From Dyadobacter arcticus (GTDB lineage: Bacteria > Bacteroidota > Bacteroidia > Cytophagales > Spirosomataceae), in the NCBI RefSeq assembly GCF_011762185.1, contig NZ_JAASQJ010000001.1:310001-374000 (forward strand): a stretch of 64,000 bases of DNA, read 5' to 3'. Position numbers and translations under genes: made by a program. Positions 1 through 8,861 of the stretch are shown piece by piece. The notes under the pieces are model-generated. The model made no database searches. It was not told where the DNA came from and saw only the letters and a list, made by a program, of their open reading frames with translations. Numbering within the stretch: position 1 is the first letter of the stretch; every line of letters starts with the position of its first letter.

Positions 1-676
1 TCGGTAAAGCATTATGCGGGTAGATATCACAAATTTTCAGGTATAGTCTTTTTCCCAAAGAACCTCCCGGATGGAATCGGGCAAAGTCATCATGCGTGAA
101 ACCTCTTGCTTCTAGCAGACAGATCGCCAATGCATCTCCCAAAGCCATTGTCACTGAGGTACTTACAGTTGGTGCCAGATTTAAGGGATCGGCCTCTCTC
201 GGAGCAAATGCATGTAGAATAAATTTGCAATTTTTGGCCAGATAAGATTCCCTGTTGCTGACCATTGCGATCATGGTAACTCCTATACGTTTCAACAGCG
301 GAACCAGCACTTTTATCTCCGATGTATCGCCACTTTTGGATATAACGATCACAACGTCATTGGTTTGAATCATGCCCAAATCGCCATGAATAGCATCGGC
401 AGCATGCATAAACAGCGCGGGCGTCCCAGTCGAGTTGAGAGTGGCTACGATCTTCTGTCCAACAATGGCACTCTTGCCTACACCGGAAATGACTACCCTG
501 CCTCCGGAGTTTAAAATAGCATATACGCAGTTTTCAAATTCGTCATCAATCAGTTCAACTATTTTATGCAAAGCTTCTGCCTCTTGCTGTATTACATCTT
601 TTGCTATCGACTGAATATTTTTTATTAATTTCAAATCTGAAACACAGTTTATAGGGATAGAATCGTCAAAATTCAT
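1..676 (-). CDS. kdsD: KpsF/GutQ-type arabinose-5-phosphate isomerase, 3' end cut off
   Basis: Translating the minus strand from the ATG at 674-676 gives at least 225 codons without a stop, running off the left edge. The protein carries a SIS sugar-isomerase domain: SGVGKSAIVGQKI near residues 62-74, HAADAIHGDLGM, then ISKSGDTSE. It ends in the window with the family signature FHPGGSLGKRL. The family converts ribulose-5-phosphate to arabinose-5-phosphate, the first step toward Kdo for lipopolysaccharide. The tandem CBS domains that normally follow the SIS domain would lie outside the window. It is divergent from recQ, with 54 bp between the two starts. KdsD and the paralog GutQ cannot be told apart here. 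Confidence 0.9.
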   Translation of the reverse strand, partial: MNFDDSIPINCVSDLKLIKNIQSIAKDVIQQEAEALHKIVELIDDEFENCVYAILNSGGRVVISGVGKSAIVGQKIVATLNSTGTPALFMHAADAIHGDLGMIQTNDVVIVISKSGDTSEIKVLVPLLKRIGVTMIAMVSNRESYLAKNCKFILHAFAPREADPLNLAPTVSTSVTMALGDALAICLLEARGFTHDDFARFHPGGSLGKRLYLKICDIYPHNALP

Positions 677-687
677 TTCAAAAAAAG

Positions 688-695
688 CAAAGATA
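688..695 (-). promoter_or_regulatory. Candidate -7 box for kdsD
   Basis: The minus strand reads TATCTTTG, a full match to the Bacteroidota -7 consensus TAnnTTTG, 11 bases upstream of the kdsD ATG. No clear TTG -33 element lies at 19-22 nt spacing and the leader would be very short, so this is a weak call based on one box. Confidence 0.35.
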
Positions 696-730
696 AAGAA
701 GTTTGGGGATAACCATTTTGTTAACAGAGT

Positions 731-2944
731 ATGGTAAAGCAGGTTGAGCAAGTCGTCTTAGACACGTTAAAAGAGAAACTAAAAGAAATATTTGGATATA
801 GTCAGTTTCGTGGAGAGCAAGAAGTAATTATTCAAAATATTCTCCTAGGTAAAAACACTTTTGTAATCATGCCCACAGGGGCTGGCAAGTCACTTTGCTA
901 CCAATTACCTGCATTGGTAAGTGAAGGGTTAACAATCGTTATTTCGCCGCTCATTGCATTGATGAAAAATCAGGTTGACCAGCTCACCGCTTTTGGAATC
1001 AATGCCCAATTTCTTAATTCAACGCTTACCAAAGCAGAAATGACCCGTGTTAAAACGGATGCATTGGATGGAACGCTTAAATTACTCTACATAGCCCCCG
1101 AGTCGCTTACCAAAGAAGATAACCTCGATTTTCTTAAAAAAGTAAATATTTCCTTTATCGCCATCGATGAAGCACATTGTATTTCTGAGTGGGGCCATGA
1201 TTTCAGGCCAGAATATCGACGGATTTATGGAATTATTGAAAATATAGGTCAGCTCCCAATCATTGCACTTACAGCCACTGCAACCCCAAAAGTGCAGCAG
1301 GATATTCGCAAGAACCTGCAAATGGAGGAAGCGGAGACATTTAAATCGTCTTTCAACCGGAAAAACCTTTATTACGAGATACGCCCCAAAAAGGATGTCA
1401 AAAAGCAGCTGATCCGGTATATCAGAAATAACAAAGGAAAATCTGGGATTGTATATTGCCTGAGCCGCAAAACGGTTGAGGAAGTTGCCGAACTACTGAA
1501 TGTTAATGATGTTCGCGCATTACCGTATCATGCTGGTTTAGACAGCAATACGCGTATGGCCAACCAGGATGCATTCCTGAATGAGGAGGCTGATGTGATC
1601 GTGGCAACCATTGCATTTGGAATGGGCATTGATAAGCCGGATGTTCGCTTTGTCATCCATTATGATGTTCCCAAGTCGTTAGAAGGCTATTACCAGGAAA
1701 CCGGCCGCGCCGGACGTGACGGATTGGAAGGGAATTGCCTGATGTTTTACAGCTATGAGGACATTCAGAAGCTCGAAAAATTCAACAAGGATAAAACCGT
1801 AACCGAGCGGGATAATGCGCGCCATTTGCTCAATGAAATGGTGGCATACGCTACATTAGGCGTTTGTCGCAGAAGGCAATTGCTAAGTTATTTTGGAGAA
1901 TACCTGGATAAGGATTGCGGCGCCTGCGACAATTGTATCAAACATACTGATAAGAGTAAGGTTCAGGAAGATGTGATTTTGGTGCTAAAAGCGGTTGCAC
2001 AAACCGAGCAACGCTTTGACTGCGATCACATTGCCGATCTGCTGACTGCCACCGAAAACCAATATGTTAAAAGTTATGAGCACGACCAGCTCGATGTATA
2101 TGGTAAGGGATTGGAATTGAATGAGTCACGCGATTACTGGATTTCCACGATCCGGCAGCTTGTCATCTTCAATTACCTCGAAAAAGACATTGAAAATTAC
2201 GGCGTGATCCGGCTTGGCGAAAAAGGGGCCAAATATCTCAGCGACCCTTATCAGGTTACGTTGCATAAAGACCATAATTTCGAGGAAGAGGAAGTTAAGC
2301 CTGAGGACGATGATAAGGATGCAGCAGCCGGAGGTACTAGCGCTCATGCTTATGACGAAGCTTTGCTCGGCTTGCTGAAAGCCCTTCGTAAAAAAGTTGC
2401 GAAAGAGAAAAATCTTCCTCCTTATGTCATTTTCCAGGATCCTTCCCTGGAAGAAATGGCCACAACATATCCCACCACTCAACAGGAAATGGCCCAGATC
2501 AATGGGGTCGGAATGGGGAAGGTGCAGAAATTCGGCCGACAGTTTATTGACACCATCACCCGTTATGTCGAAGAAAATGAGATTGAAACGGCTAAGGACG
2601 TCGTCATTAAATCGACAGTCAATAAATCCAAAATCAAAATTTTCATTATTCAGCAGGTAGATAGGAAGGTAAGCCTGGATGAGATCGCTGAGGTGAAAGA
2701 CCTGGATTTGGCCGATGTGATAGAAGAAGTTGAACATATTTGCTATTCGGGTACCAAACTCAACCTCGATTACTATATCAATCAGGTAATTGACCGTGAA
2801 AGGCAGCAGGATATTTATGATTATTTTATGGCAGCGGAAACGGATAACATTGCCGTCGCCCTGGATGAATTTGCGAAAGATGAAATAAGTGAAGAAGAAT
2901 TGCGGCTGATGCGTATCAAGTTTTTATCAGAACTCGCAAACTAA
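731..2944 (+). CDS. recQ: ATP-dependent DNA helicase RecQ
   Basis: This is a 737-residue superfamily 2 helicase that unwinds DNA 3'-to-5' in recombination and fork repair. Walker A is MPTGAGKS at residues 47-54. The DEAH box is IDEAHCISEWGHDFR, the RecQ signature loop follows, and the arginine-finger motif is QETGRAGRDG. The zinc-binding region (CRRRQLL, then CGACDNC) and a winged-helix region follow. An HRDC domain lies near residues 535-615, recognisable from NGVGMGKVQKFG. A further 100 or so residues rich in acidic helices extend the C-terminus beyond the E. coli protein (about 610 residues), as is common in Bacteroidota. purD follows after 53 bp. Confidence 0.97.
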   Translation: MVKQVEQVVLDTLKEKLKEIFGYSQFRGEQEVIIQNILLGKNTFVIMPTGAGKSLCYQLPALVSEGLTIVISPLIALMKNQVDQLTAFGINAQFLNSTLTKAEMTRVKTDALDGTLKLLYIAPESLTKEDNLDFLKKVNISFIAIDEAHCISEWGHDFRPEYRRIYGIIENIGQLPIIALTATATPKVQQDIRKNLQMEEAETFKSSFNRKNLYYEIRPKKDVKKQLIRYIRNNKGKSGIVYCLSRKTVEEVAELLNVNDVRALPYHAGLDSNTRMANQDAFLNEEADVIVATIAFGMGIDKPDVRFVIHYDVPKSLEGYYQETGRAGRDGLEGNCLMFYSYEDIQKLEKFNKDKTVTERDNARHLLNEMVAYATLGVCRRRQLLSYFGEYLDKDCGACDNCIKHTDKSKVQEDVILVLKAVAQTEQRFDCDHIADLLTATENQYVKSYEHDQLDVYGKGLELNESRDYWISTIRQLVIFNYLEKDIENYGVIRLGEKGAKYLSDPYQVTLHKDHNFEEEEVKPEDDDKDAAAGGTSAHAYDEALLGLLKALRKKVAKEKNLPPYVIFQDPSLEEMATTYPTTQQEMAQINGVGMGKVQKFGRQFIDTITRYVEENEIETAKDVVIKSTVNKSKIKIFIIQQVDRKVSLDEIAEVKDLDLADVIEEVEHICYSGTKLNLDYYINQVIDRERQQDIYDYFMAAETDNIAVALDEFAKDEISEEELRLMRIKFLSELAN

Positions 2945-2997
2945 AACCCTTACAGAACAATTATCCGCCCAAACCGACGGATATTTTAAACCAATTT

Positions 2998-4287
2998 ATG
3001 AACATACTTATATTGGGATCAGGCGGGAGAGAGCATGCCTTTGCCTGGAAAATTGCCCAAAGCCCTCTTTGTGACAGCTTGTTTGTAGCTCCTGGGAACG
3101 CGGGCACTGCGGGCATAGCAACGAACTTATCTATCTCCTATAACGACTTCGACTCGATTGGCAACGCCATTTTACAGAATTACATTGAATTGGTGATCGT
3201 GGGACCCGAAGAGCCATTGGTCAACGGAATAGTTGATTATTTTGAATCAAGGCCGGATCTTTCCAGGGTTAAGGTGATCGGCCCCAATAAAGCAGGTGCC
3301 CGACTTGAAGGCAGCAAGGATTTTTCCAAACAATTCATGCAGAAGTATGCAATTCCAACCGCATCGTCCCGCACATTCACTGCGGAGACGCTGGAAATAG
3401 GATTGGAATATCTCGAAGCCCATCCACTTCCTATTGTGCTTAAAGCCGATGGGTTGGCTGCCGGAAAAGGCGTAATCATTGCCGAAAAACATGCAGAGGC
3501 CGAGATAGCATTTAAAGCAATGCTATTGGATGGCAAATTTGGTACTGCGGGAAGCAAGGTAGTGGTCGAACAATTTCTGAAAGGAGTTGAATTGTCTGTT
3601 TTTGTATTAACGGATGGCGAACATTATAAGATTTTACCCGAAGCAAAAGATTACAAAAGGATTGGGGAAAACGATACAGGCCTTAATACCGGTGGGATGG
3701 GAGCAGTCTCGCCCGTTGTTTTTGCCGATGCTAATTTTTTGAGGAAAGTTGATGAAAAAGTGGTCAAACCGACACTGGCTGGCCTAAAGAACGAAGGCAT
3801 AAGGTACGTGGGTTTCATTTTTATAGGATTAATGAATATAAAAGGTGAACCTTACGTGATCGAATACAACGTTCGGATGGGCGATCCGGAAACGGAAGTT
3901 GTTATTCCACGCATACAATCCGACTTTGCAATGCTGATGGCCTCAACGGCCAAAGGAACATTGAATGACTTTGAATTGCAGATCTCGCCGCAGGTAGCAG
4001 TAACTACGGTCGTCGTATCGGGCGGTTATCCGGGAGACTATGAAAAAGGAAAGGTAATTTCAGGAAGTGATAAGGTAGAGGACGTTTATTTGTACCATGC
4101 TGGCACTACTTTTAATGGAAATACTGAGATAGTGACGAATGGAGGTCGGGTAATGGTACTTACCGGCCTGGCCAATTCACTGGAAAATGCGGTTCACAAA
4201 TCGCAGCGTGCAGCCCAGGCTGTACAATTTGAAGGCAAATACTTTCGTCACGATATAGGTGTGGATTTAATACGTTATAACGATTGA
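2998..4287 (+). CDS. purD: Phosphoribosylamine--glycine ligase
   Basis: The 429-residue protein joins glycine to 5-phosphoribosylamine using ATP, the second step of purine synthesis. The N-terminus ILGSGGREHAFAWK is the classic PurD start. ATP-grasp motifs include LKADGLAAGKGVII and the signature VRMGDPETEVV near residues 292-302. Length equals the family norm. It lies 15 bp upstream of the RicT-like gene on the same strand, so the two are probably co-transcribed. Confidence 0.97.
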   Translation: MNILILGSGGREHAFAWKIAQSPLCDSLFVAPGNAGTAGIATNLSISYNDFDSIGNAILQNYIELVIVGPEEPLVNGIVDYFESRPDLSRVKVIGPNKAGARLEGSKDFSKQFMQKYAIPTASSRTFTAETLEIGLEYLEAHPLPIVLKADGLAAGKGVIIAEKHAEAEIAFKAMLLDGKFGTAGSKVVVEQFLKGVELSVFVLTDGEHYKILPEAKDYKRIGENDTGLNTGGMGAVSPVVFADANFLRKVDEKVVKPTLAGLKNEGIRYVGFIFIGLMNIKGEPYVIEYNVRMGDPETEVVIPRIQSDFAMLMASTAKGTLNDFELQISPQVAVTTVVVSGGYPGDYEKGKVISGSDKVEDVYLYHAGTTFNGNTEIVTNGGRVMVLTGLANSLENAVHKSQRAAQAVQFEGKYFRHDIGVDLIRYND

Positions 4288-4302
4288 TGAGGAGGAGTAA
4301 CT

Positions 4303-5490
4303 ATGGGATGTGGATCATGTACATCTGGCGGGTGCGGTACTAATGGATCGGCTGCCGCCGGATGCGAAAGCAAAGGAAATTGCGGAACAGGCGGATGCAA
4401 TAAAATGAATGTGTTCGACTGGTTAAGTCATATGGATGTGCCAACAGGCCAGCGTTTTGACGTTGTCGAAATAAAGTTCAAAGGGGGCAGAAAAGAGTAT
4501 TTCCGCAATATAAATCAGTTGGAATTTGTAACGGGCGATTATGTCGTTTGTGAAATGGCTTCGGGCCAGCATATTGGCACAGTGTCGCTTCAGGGCGAGC
4601 TGGTGAGGCTTCAGATGAAGCGGAAAAGTGTTGTGATCAGCGATGATATGCATGTCGTGTATCGTGTGGCTTCCGAGAAGGACCTGGACAAGCATACACA
4701 AGCCATTGCGCGGGAAATGCCTACGCTTTACCGCACGAGAGAAATCATCCGCGAAATGAAGCTGAATATGAAGCTTTCAGATGTAGAATTTCAATCAGAC
4801 AATACCAAAACAACATTCTATTATTCGTCCGAAGAAAGAGTGGACTTTCGGGAGCTAATCAAATCGCTGGCATCGGAATTCAAAGTAAGGATCGAAATGC
4901 GCCAGATCAGTTTAAGGCAGGAAGCCAGTCGCCTGGGCGGCCTTGGCTCTTGCGGCCGCGAACTGTGCTGCTCGACCTGGCTAACGGATTTTAAAAATAT
5001 TTCCACGTCAGCGGCACGTTATCAGAACCTTTCTCTTAACCCAGCCAAGCTCTCAGGGCAATGCGGAAGACTTAAATGCTGTCTGAATTACGAGCTCGAA
5101 ACTTACATCGACGCTTTGCGAGACATACCGACTGTTGAAGCACCTTTAAAAACGAAAAAAGGGGTTGCAACACTGCTTAAGACCGATATTTTCAAAAAAA
5201 TCATGTGGTTTGGTTTTGAAAAAGACACAAACTGGTATCCGGTAGCAATCGAGAAGGTTTTGGAAATCATTGAGTTGAATAAAAACAATGTAATTCCTGA
5301 ATCTTTGGAAATCCTTACGCCGCAAGCCGAGAAAATCCTTGACAAGATACCCGGAAAACTAAACGGTGATCTTGAAAACCTGGATCGCAAATACAGCGAA
5401 GAACAAAAAAAGAAGAAAAAGAAGAAAAACAGGTCTGGTAAGAATAAAAATCCCCAAAACAAGCCACAGGCCTCATCAGCACCACAGTAG
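4303..5490 (+). CDS. RicT-like PSP1 C-terminal domain protein with Cys-rich N-terminus
   Basis: This 395-residue protein has a PSP1 C-terminal domain (near residues 50-290), as in Bacillus RicT (YaaT). RicT belongs to an Fe-S-containing complex that affects RNA maturation and cell development. The first 32 residues hold six cysteines (C3, C6, C11, C21, C27, C32) in Gly-rich spacing. Two further clusters, CGRELCCSTW and CGRLKCC, resemble the metal-ligand cysteines of RicT proteins. The tail is strongly basic (poly-Lys then NRSGKNKN). The start follows a clear AGGAGG site at 4289-4294. What it does in Bacteroidota is not established; the domain assignment is firm. Confidence 0.85.
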   Translation: MGCGSCTSGGCGTNGSAAAGCESKGNCGTGGCNKMNVFDWLSHMDVPTGQRFDVVEIKFKGGRKEYFRNINQLEFVTGDYVVCEMASGQHIGTVSLQGELVRLQMKRKSVVISDDMHVVYRVASEKDLDKHTQAIAREMPTLYRTREIIREMKLNMKLSDVEFQSDNTKTTFYYSSEERVDFRELIKSLASEFKVRIEMRQISLRQEASRLGGLGSCGRELCCSTWLTDFKNISTSAARYQNLSLNPAKLSGQCGRLKCCLNYELETYIDALRDIPTVEAPLKTKKGVATLLKTDIFKKIMWFGFEKDTNWYPVAIEKVLEIIELNKNNVIPESLEILTPQAEKILDKIPGKLNGDLENLDRKYSEEQKKKKKKKNRSGKNKNPQNKPQASSAPQ

Positions 5491-5525
5491 GTCAGAGAAT
5501 CCGTAGCTTATTTTTAAAATTACTG

Positions 5526-5571
5526 GAAGTCAGGACTAGGCGCCCCCGTTTAGAGCTTGACTTCTTTTTTT
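5526..5571 (+). terminator. Rho-independent terminator after the purD-ricT unit
   Basis: GAAGTCA at 5526-5532 pairs with TGACTTC at 5558-5564, followed by a run of seven T. It lies 35 bp after the RicT-like stop and just before anmK, so it should separate the two transcription units. Confidence 0.7.
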
Positions 5572-5584
5572 ACAAACCCTACCT

Positions 5585-6778
5585 ATGAAAAATCACATCC
5601 AAAGACTCCATGAACTGGCAAATAGCCCATCCAGGTGTGTCATTGGCCTGATGTCGGGGACTTCCCTGGATGGACTGGACGTGGCACTTTGCAAAATTGA
5701 AAGCAGCGGTACAAATACCACATTGATGCTTAAAAAGTTTGCCACAGTGCCTTATCAAGATGATTTTCGAAATGAGATCCGGAAAATTTTCGCGAAGCGA
5801 GAAATAGATTTCCAACAGCTTTGCCTGCTTAACCCCTATATCGGCAACGAGCACGGCCAAATGGTATTGGATTGTCTGAAAACGTGGGATATCGAGCCGC
5901 AAGAAATCGATTTGATTGCCAGTCATGGACAAACGGTTTTTCATTCGCCAAAAAAACAGCACAAACTTCCCGGGTTTCCCAATGCTACTTTGCAAATCGG
6001 TGATGGGGATCACATTGCAGTCAAAACGGGCATCATTACATTAAGCGATTTCCGTCAAAAACACATTGCTGCAGGTGGTGAAGGCGCGCCTCTGGCCGTT
6101 TACGGAGATTATTTTCTTTTTTCGAAAAAAGGGGAAAACAGGATATTGCTCAATATGGGAGGCATTGCCAATTTTACATATTTGCCCGGAAGTCTGGATC
6201 CCAATCTGGTGTTCACGACAGATACCGGCCCCGGAAATACACTTTTGGACGCTTATACCCGCAGGTTTTTCCATAAACCTTATGATGAAAACGGTGATAT
6301 TGCAGCGAGCGGAAAGGTAAATACCAGGTTTTTAGACGAACTCAAATCCCTGCCATTTTTTAAGCAGGCTTTTCCAAAAACAACAGGACCGGAAGTCTTT
6401 AATTTTGAGTATACAGAAACTGCCATCCAGAAATCGAAAATCACATCTCTACCCCGCCAGGACATTATTGCGACCCTTACCAGCTTGAGTGCCGATACCA
6501 TCACCGACTCGATCAAAATCGCCATCTCAGCTAATGAAACCTACACGATTTATGCAAGCGGCGGCGGTGCTCACAATGCTGTACTAATGTCTGCAATCCG
6601 TGAAAACCTGAATATGGAAGTGAAGCTGATTGACGAGCTCGGCGTTTCGGGTGATGCCAAAGAAGCCGTTTTGTTTGCGGTTCTCGCCAATGAAGCGATC
6701 GCAGGAGATCAATCCTTTTTTGGCGAAAAAGAAGGGGTACCCAACATTTCAATGGGAAAAATTTCGCTTCCAGGCTGA
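5585..6778 (+). CDS. anmK: Anhydro-N-acetylmuramic acid kinase
   Basis: A 397-residue sugar kinase that phosphorylates 1,6-anhydro-MurNAc with ring opening, recycling peptidoglycan fragments to MurNAc-6-phosphate. The N-terminal phosphate loop CVIGLMSGTSLDGLDVAL (about residues 18-35), the ASHGQTVFH motif, the GGIANFTYLP motif and TDTGPGNTLLDA are all characteristic. Length is close to the family norm (about 370-390). Its last 70 bp overlap the 3' end of the membrane protein gene on the opposite strand. Confidence 0.95.
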   Translation: MKNHIQRLHELANSPSRCVIGLMSGTSLDGLDVALCKIESSGTNTTLMLKKFATVPYQDDFRNEIRKIFAKREIDFQQLCLLNPYIGNEHGQMVLDCLKTWDIEPQEIDLIASHGQTVFHSPKKQHKLPGFPNATLQIGDGDHIAVKTGIITLSDFRQKHIAAGGEGAPLAVYGDYFLFSKKGENRILLNMGGIANFTYLPGSLDPNLVFTTDTGPGNTLLDAYTRRFFHKPYDENGDIAASGKVNTRFLDELKSLPFFKQAFPKTTGPEVFNFEYTETAIQKSKITSLPRQDIIATLTSLSADTITDSIKIAISANETYTIYASGGGAHNAVLMSAIRENLNMEVKLIDELGVSGDAKEAVLFAVLANEAIAGDQSFFGEKEGVPNISMGKISLPG

Positions 6779-7143
6779 TTGATGATGCTACTTGCGGATA
6801 CCTTGCGCCTTGTCATATTTCCCCTGATTTCCTGCATCGTTTTCAGCCGTTTGGGTGCCCAGTAGGTGGTTTCCAGAAATCTATGTATCAAAATTCCCAT
6901 CGCCAGCATATAGATCAATAACGGAAGCTGTTTTTTGAGATGAAAAAAATTATCGGCCCATTCCTGCTTGGAGAAGGACTTAACTTTTACGAATATTAAT
7001 GTGCAGAAGATGCCCATTATAACATAAGATGTGCCTGTTCTCAACATAAATTGCGGAAATCCGATCCAGAGTGCACTATTCAATAACCACGACAGGATTA
7101 GTGCCCAGGTAATCAGTTTGATCCCAAAGATTGTATTATTCAT
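6709..7143 (-). CDS. Small three-span membrane protein of unknown function
   Basis: Using the ATG at 7141-7143 the protein has 144 residues. That ATG overlaps the stop of the upstream gene (ATGAATAA), which points to translational coupling. Three hydrophobic stretches are visible at about residues 7-30, 36-53 and 70-88, followed by a basic, hydrophilic C-terminal tail of about 50 residues. The tail is encoded antisense to the end of anmK, so its composition is constrained. No family is recognised. Being coupled to a Cys-rich lipoprotein gene, it may act with that protein, for example as a partner or protective protein, but this is a guess. Confidence 0.6.
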   Translation of the reverse strand: MNNTIFGIKLITWALILSWLLNSALWIGFPQFMLRTGTSYVIMGIFCTLIFVKVKSFSKQEWADNFFHLKKQLPLLIYMLAMGILIHRFLETTYWAPKRLKTMQEIRGNMTRRKVSASSIINQPGSEIFPIEMLGTPSFSPKKD

Positions 7144-7882
7144 CTTCTGTACCATTTGAAGTCGCGTTATTGCCACCCGCACATCCATCCATACAATATC
7201 CTAAATTATTAAACGCACTCGATTCGCAATAGGATCTTTGTGCTTGCGCTATAATGTAGCCAGCCAATGCCGCAACAGAACCACCTCCCTCTGTTGCAAT
7301 CATACCGATAATTAGACCTGCGAATGAAACTGTGTAATTGAATGCACAGGATTCCATACTTCCATAAAATTGATTGTTGCAGGTTCCTCCGCAATCAGGC
7401 GTTTTAGCTGCCTTCAGACTCAGGATTAATCTGTCGCCTTCGTAACTCAACAATTTCGAGTAAACCTCGTCTATTAATTCCGGGTCTTCTTTGACAAAAT
7501 CCCGGTGATGCTTTGCGAAATCTTGCAATAGAACCCGCAACCGATCTTCCGCATTAATTACAAATCTAGGGTTATTCGTAAAGTTCAAAAGTAAGTTTTC
7601 CTTTGACAATCCAGATGCGAAATCCAATTTCCTCAGGTCTTCCGGGCGACTATCATAAAATTCAACATTGGAAAGTCTGGCTTTATCGGCAATGCTTTTT
7701 GTTTCGTCCCTTAGGGCTCTAAATGAAGCATCATTTTTAAGTTGGTTAAAATATTGATTAGCTGATCTCTTAGGACTTTCGACCTCGCTGTTGATCTGGC
7801 AACTCATGACGCATAGCATCACGGTTACAAATCGAAGAACATTGAACATACATACGCTGTGTTTGTAATTATTAAAACCCAT
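7136..7882 (-). CDS. Putative lipoprotein with Cys-rich, Gly/Ala-rich C-terminus
   Basis: This is a 248-residue protein with a lipoprotein-type signal ending VMSC at residue 28; an internal Met at residue 12 is an alternative start. Residues 30-165 are charged and helical. The C-terminal 85 residues are different. A cysteine pair (CGGTC) and two more cysteine groups (ESC, then SYC, GYC, DGC) flank a hydrophobic Gly/Ala-rich stretch (residues about 185-215, with IIGMIATEGGGS and AALAGYIIAQAQ). Such a tail recalls secreted peptide precursors such as bacteriocins, but no family is recognised. The gene overlaps the downstream membrane protein gene by 8 bp. Confidence 0.65.
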   Translation of the reverse strand: MGFNNYKHSVCMFNVLRFVTVMLCVMSCQINSEVESPKRSANQYFNQLKNDASFRALRDETKSIADKARLSNVEFYDSRPEDLRKLDFASGLSKENLLLNFTNNPRFVINAEDRLRVLLQDFAKHHRDFVKEDPELIDEVYSKLLSYEGDRLILSLKAAKTPDCGGTCNNQFYGSMESCAFNYTVSFAGLIIGMIATEGGGSVAALAGYIIAQAQRSYCESSAFNNLGYCMDGCAGGNNATSNGTEDE

Positions 7883-8011
7883 TTTTTAGAAAAGATGTAG
7901 AACAAGCGCATTTTAGTTGATAGTTAAGTGGAAGTAAAGTTTGAATCAGACGTATTACTTCGCAAACTTAGAGGCAACTATCTTAACCGACAACCGGCAA
8001 AAGCCAGTTAA

Positions 8012-8629
8012 TCATCCGCAATTTGACGGTGCAGTTGGATTATTCTTCGAAGATTCATCTTTAAATTGCCTGCGGATCCGGGATAGCGTATCAGGCGACA
8101 TTCCGAGAAAACTGGCCAGATGCATGACCTTAACCCGGTGATTGACTGTGGGGAACTCAGCCAGGAATTTCCGATACCTTTCGATCCGTGAGAGCATTTT
8201 GACCGAATCATTATGCAAGGAATACCTTGATAGAAACGCTGTTTGCAAGTCATTAACGATTTTTTTGAATTCAGGAAAATCGTTGCACAGTGCATTATAA
8301 TCCTCCCTATAAATTTGCATTATGACGGAAGGACATGCTGCCTCCAGGCAGATGTCGGACGGTGCGCCGTGAAGAAAGCAAAGTGCCGAGAACGCGAGAT
8401 CGCCAGCCGAATAGAACCACCTGGTCAATTCTGTGTCGCCGCGGTTCACAAGGCTTCTTAGGACTCCGCTCTTAACAAAATAAAGACTGTCCTGCTTTTG
8501 GTCAGGATGGAAAATGATCGCACCCTCACGAAGATCTAAGACAATGGCTTTCCGTTCGAAAGCATTGTGAAGAGGGGATTTTACATCCAGATTGAATGAA
8601 GGGGAGGGATTCGTTTCGAACTCGATCAT
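8012..8629 (-). CDS. Crp/Fnr-family transcriptional regulator
   Basis: This 205-residue protein has an N-terminal cyclic-nucleotide-binding fold (residues about 25-120, with FHPDQKQDSLYFVKSGVLRS) and a C-terminal winged helix (VMHLASFLGMSPDTLSRIRRQF). This layout is typical of the single-domain Crp/Fnr regulators that are numerous in Bacteroidota. The Fnr cysteine cluster is absent, so it is not an oxygen-sensing Fe-S type, and the ligand is unknown. It is divergent from the 2-hydroxyglutarate oxidase gene with 232 bp between the starts, so it may control that gene. Confidence 0.85.
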   Translation of the reverse strand: MIEFETNPSPSFNLDVKSPLHNAFERKAIVLDLREGAIIFHPDQKQDSLYFVKSGVLRSLVNRGDTELTRWFYSAGDLAFSALCFLHGAPSDICLEAACPSVIMQIYREDYNALCNDFPEFKKIVNDLQTAFLSRYSLHNDSVKMLSRIERYRKFLAEFPTVNHRVKVMHLASFLGMSPDTLSRIRRQFKDESSKNNPTAPSNCG

Positions 8630-8755
8630 TAAATTTGTTCCGTTTCATTGCTAATACTAATTTCATATTCTATGGATTGAGTATTAAAGGAACGTGATGA
8701 TCATGGATGGATAGCCCGGCTGGATAGCTGCGCTGCTATCGACTACTTTTTTGAA

Positions 8756-8809
8756 AAGTACTTAAAATGAGTGATAAGTAAGCTCTCCTCAACTTAAATA
8801 AGTACTTAA
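8756..8809. promoter_or_regulatory. Direct pair of palindromic AAGTACTT boxes between divergent genes
   Basis: AAGTACTTAA occurs at 8756-8765 and again at 8800-8809, 44 bp apart (about four helical turns). Each contains the palindrome AAGTACTT. They lie between the Crp/Fnr-type gene and lhgO. Placement suggests a regulator binding site, but the binder is unknown. Confidence 0.3.
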
Positions 8810-8861
8810 CTCAGATAATTGCGTCACAACCTATTTCTTTACAGAAAAGATTAAGAATAGA

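Noticed and set aside
2126-2737. 203-codon minus frame within recQ
   Set aside because: It lies fully antisense to the RecQ winged-helix and HRDC region, has no recognisable domain and no start signal.
5103-5462. Minus-strand frame opposite the RicT-like gene
   Set aside because: Its long Phe run is simply the reverse of the poly-Lys tail of the RicT-like protein; it is a shadow.
7136-7882. Fulvocin C-related bacteriocin assignment
   Set aside because: Several cysteines and a secreted form fit loosely, but the spacing and the long hydrophobic stretch do not match what I recall of that family.
8723-8757. Hairpin GATAGC/GCTATC followed by T run, as a terminator
   Set aside because: No plus-strand gene ends upstream of it; it lies between divergent starts, so a terminator role makes little sense.
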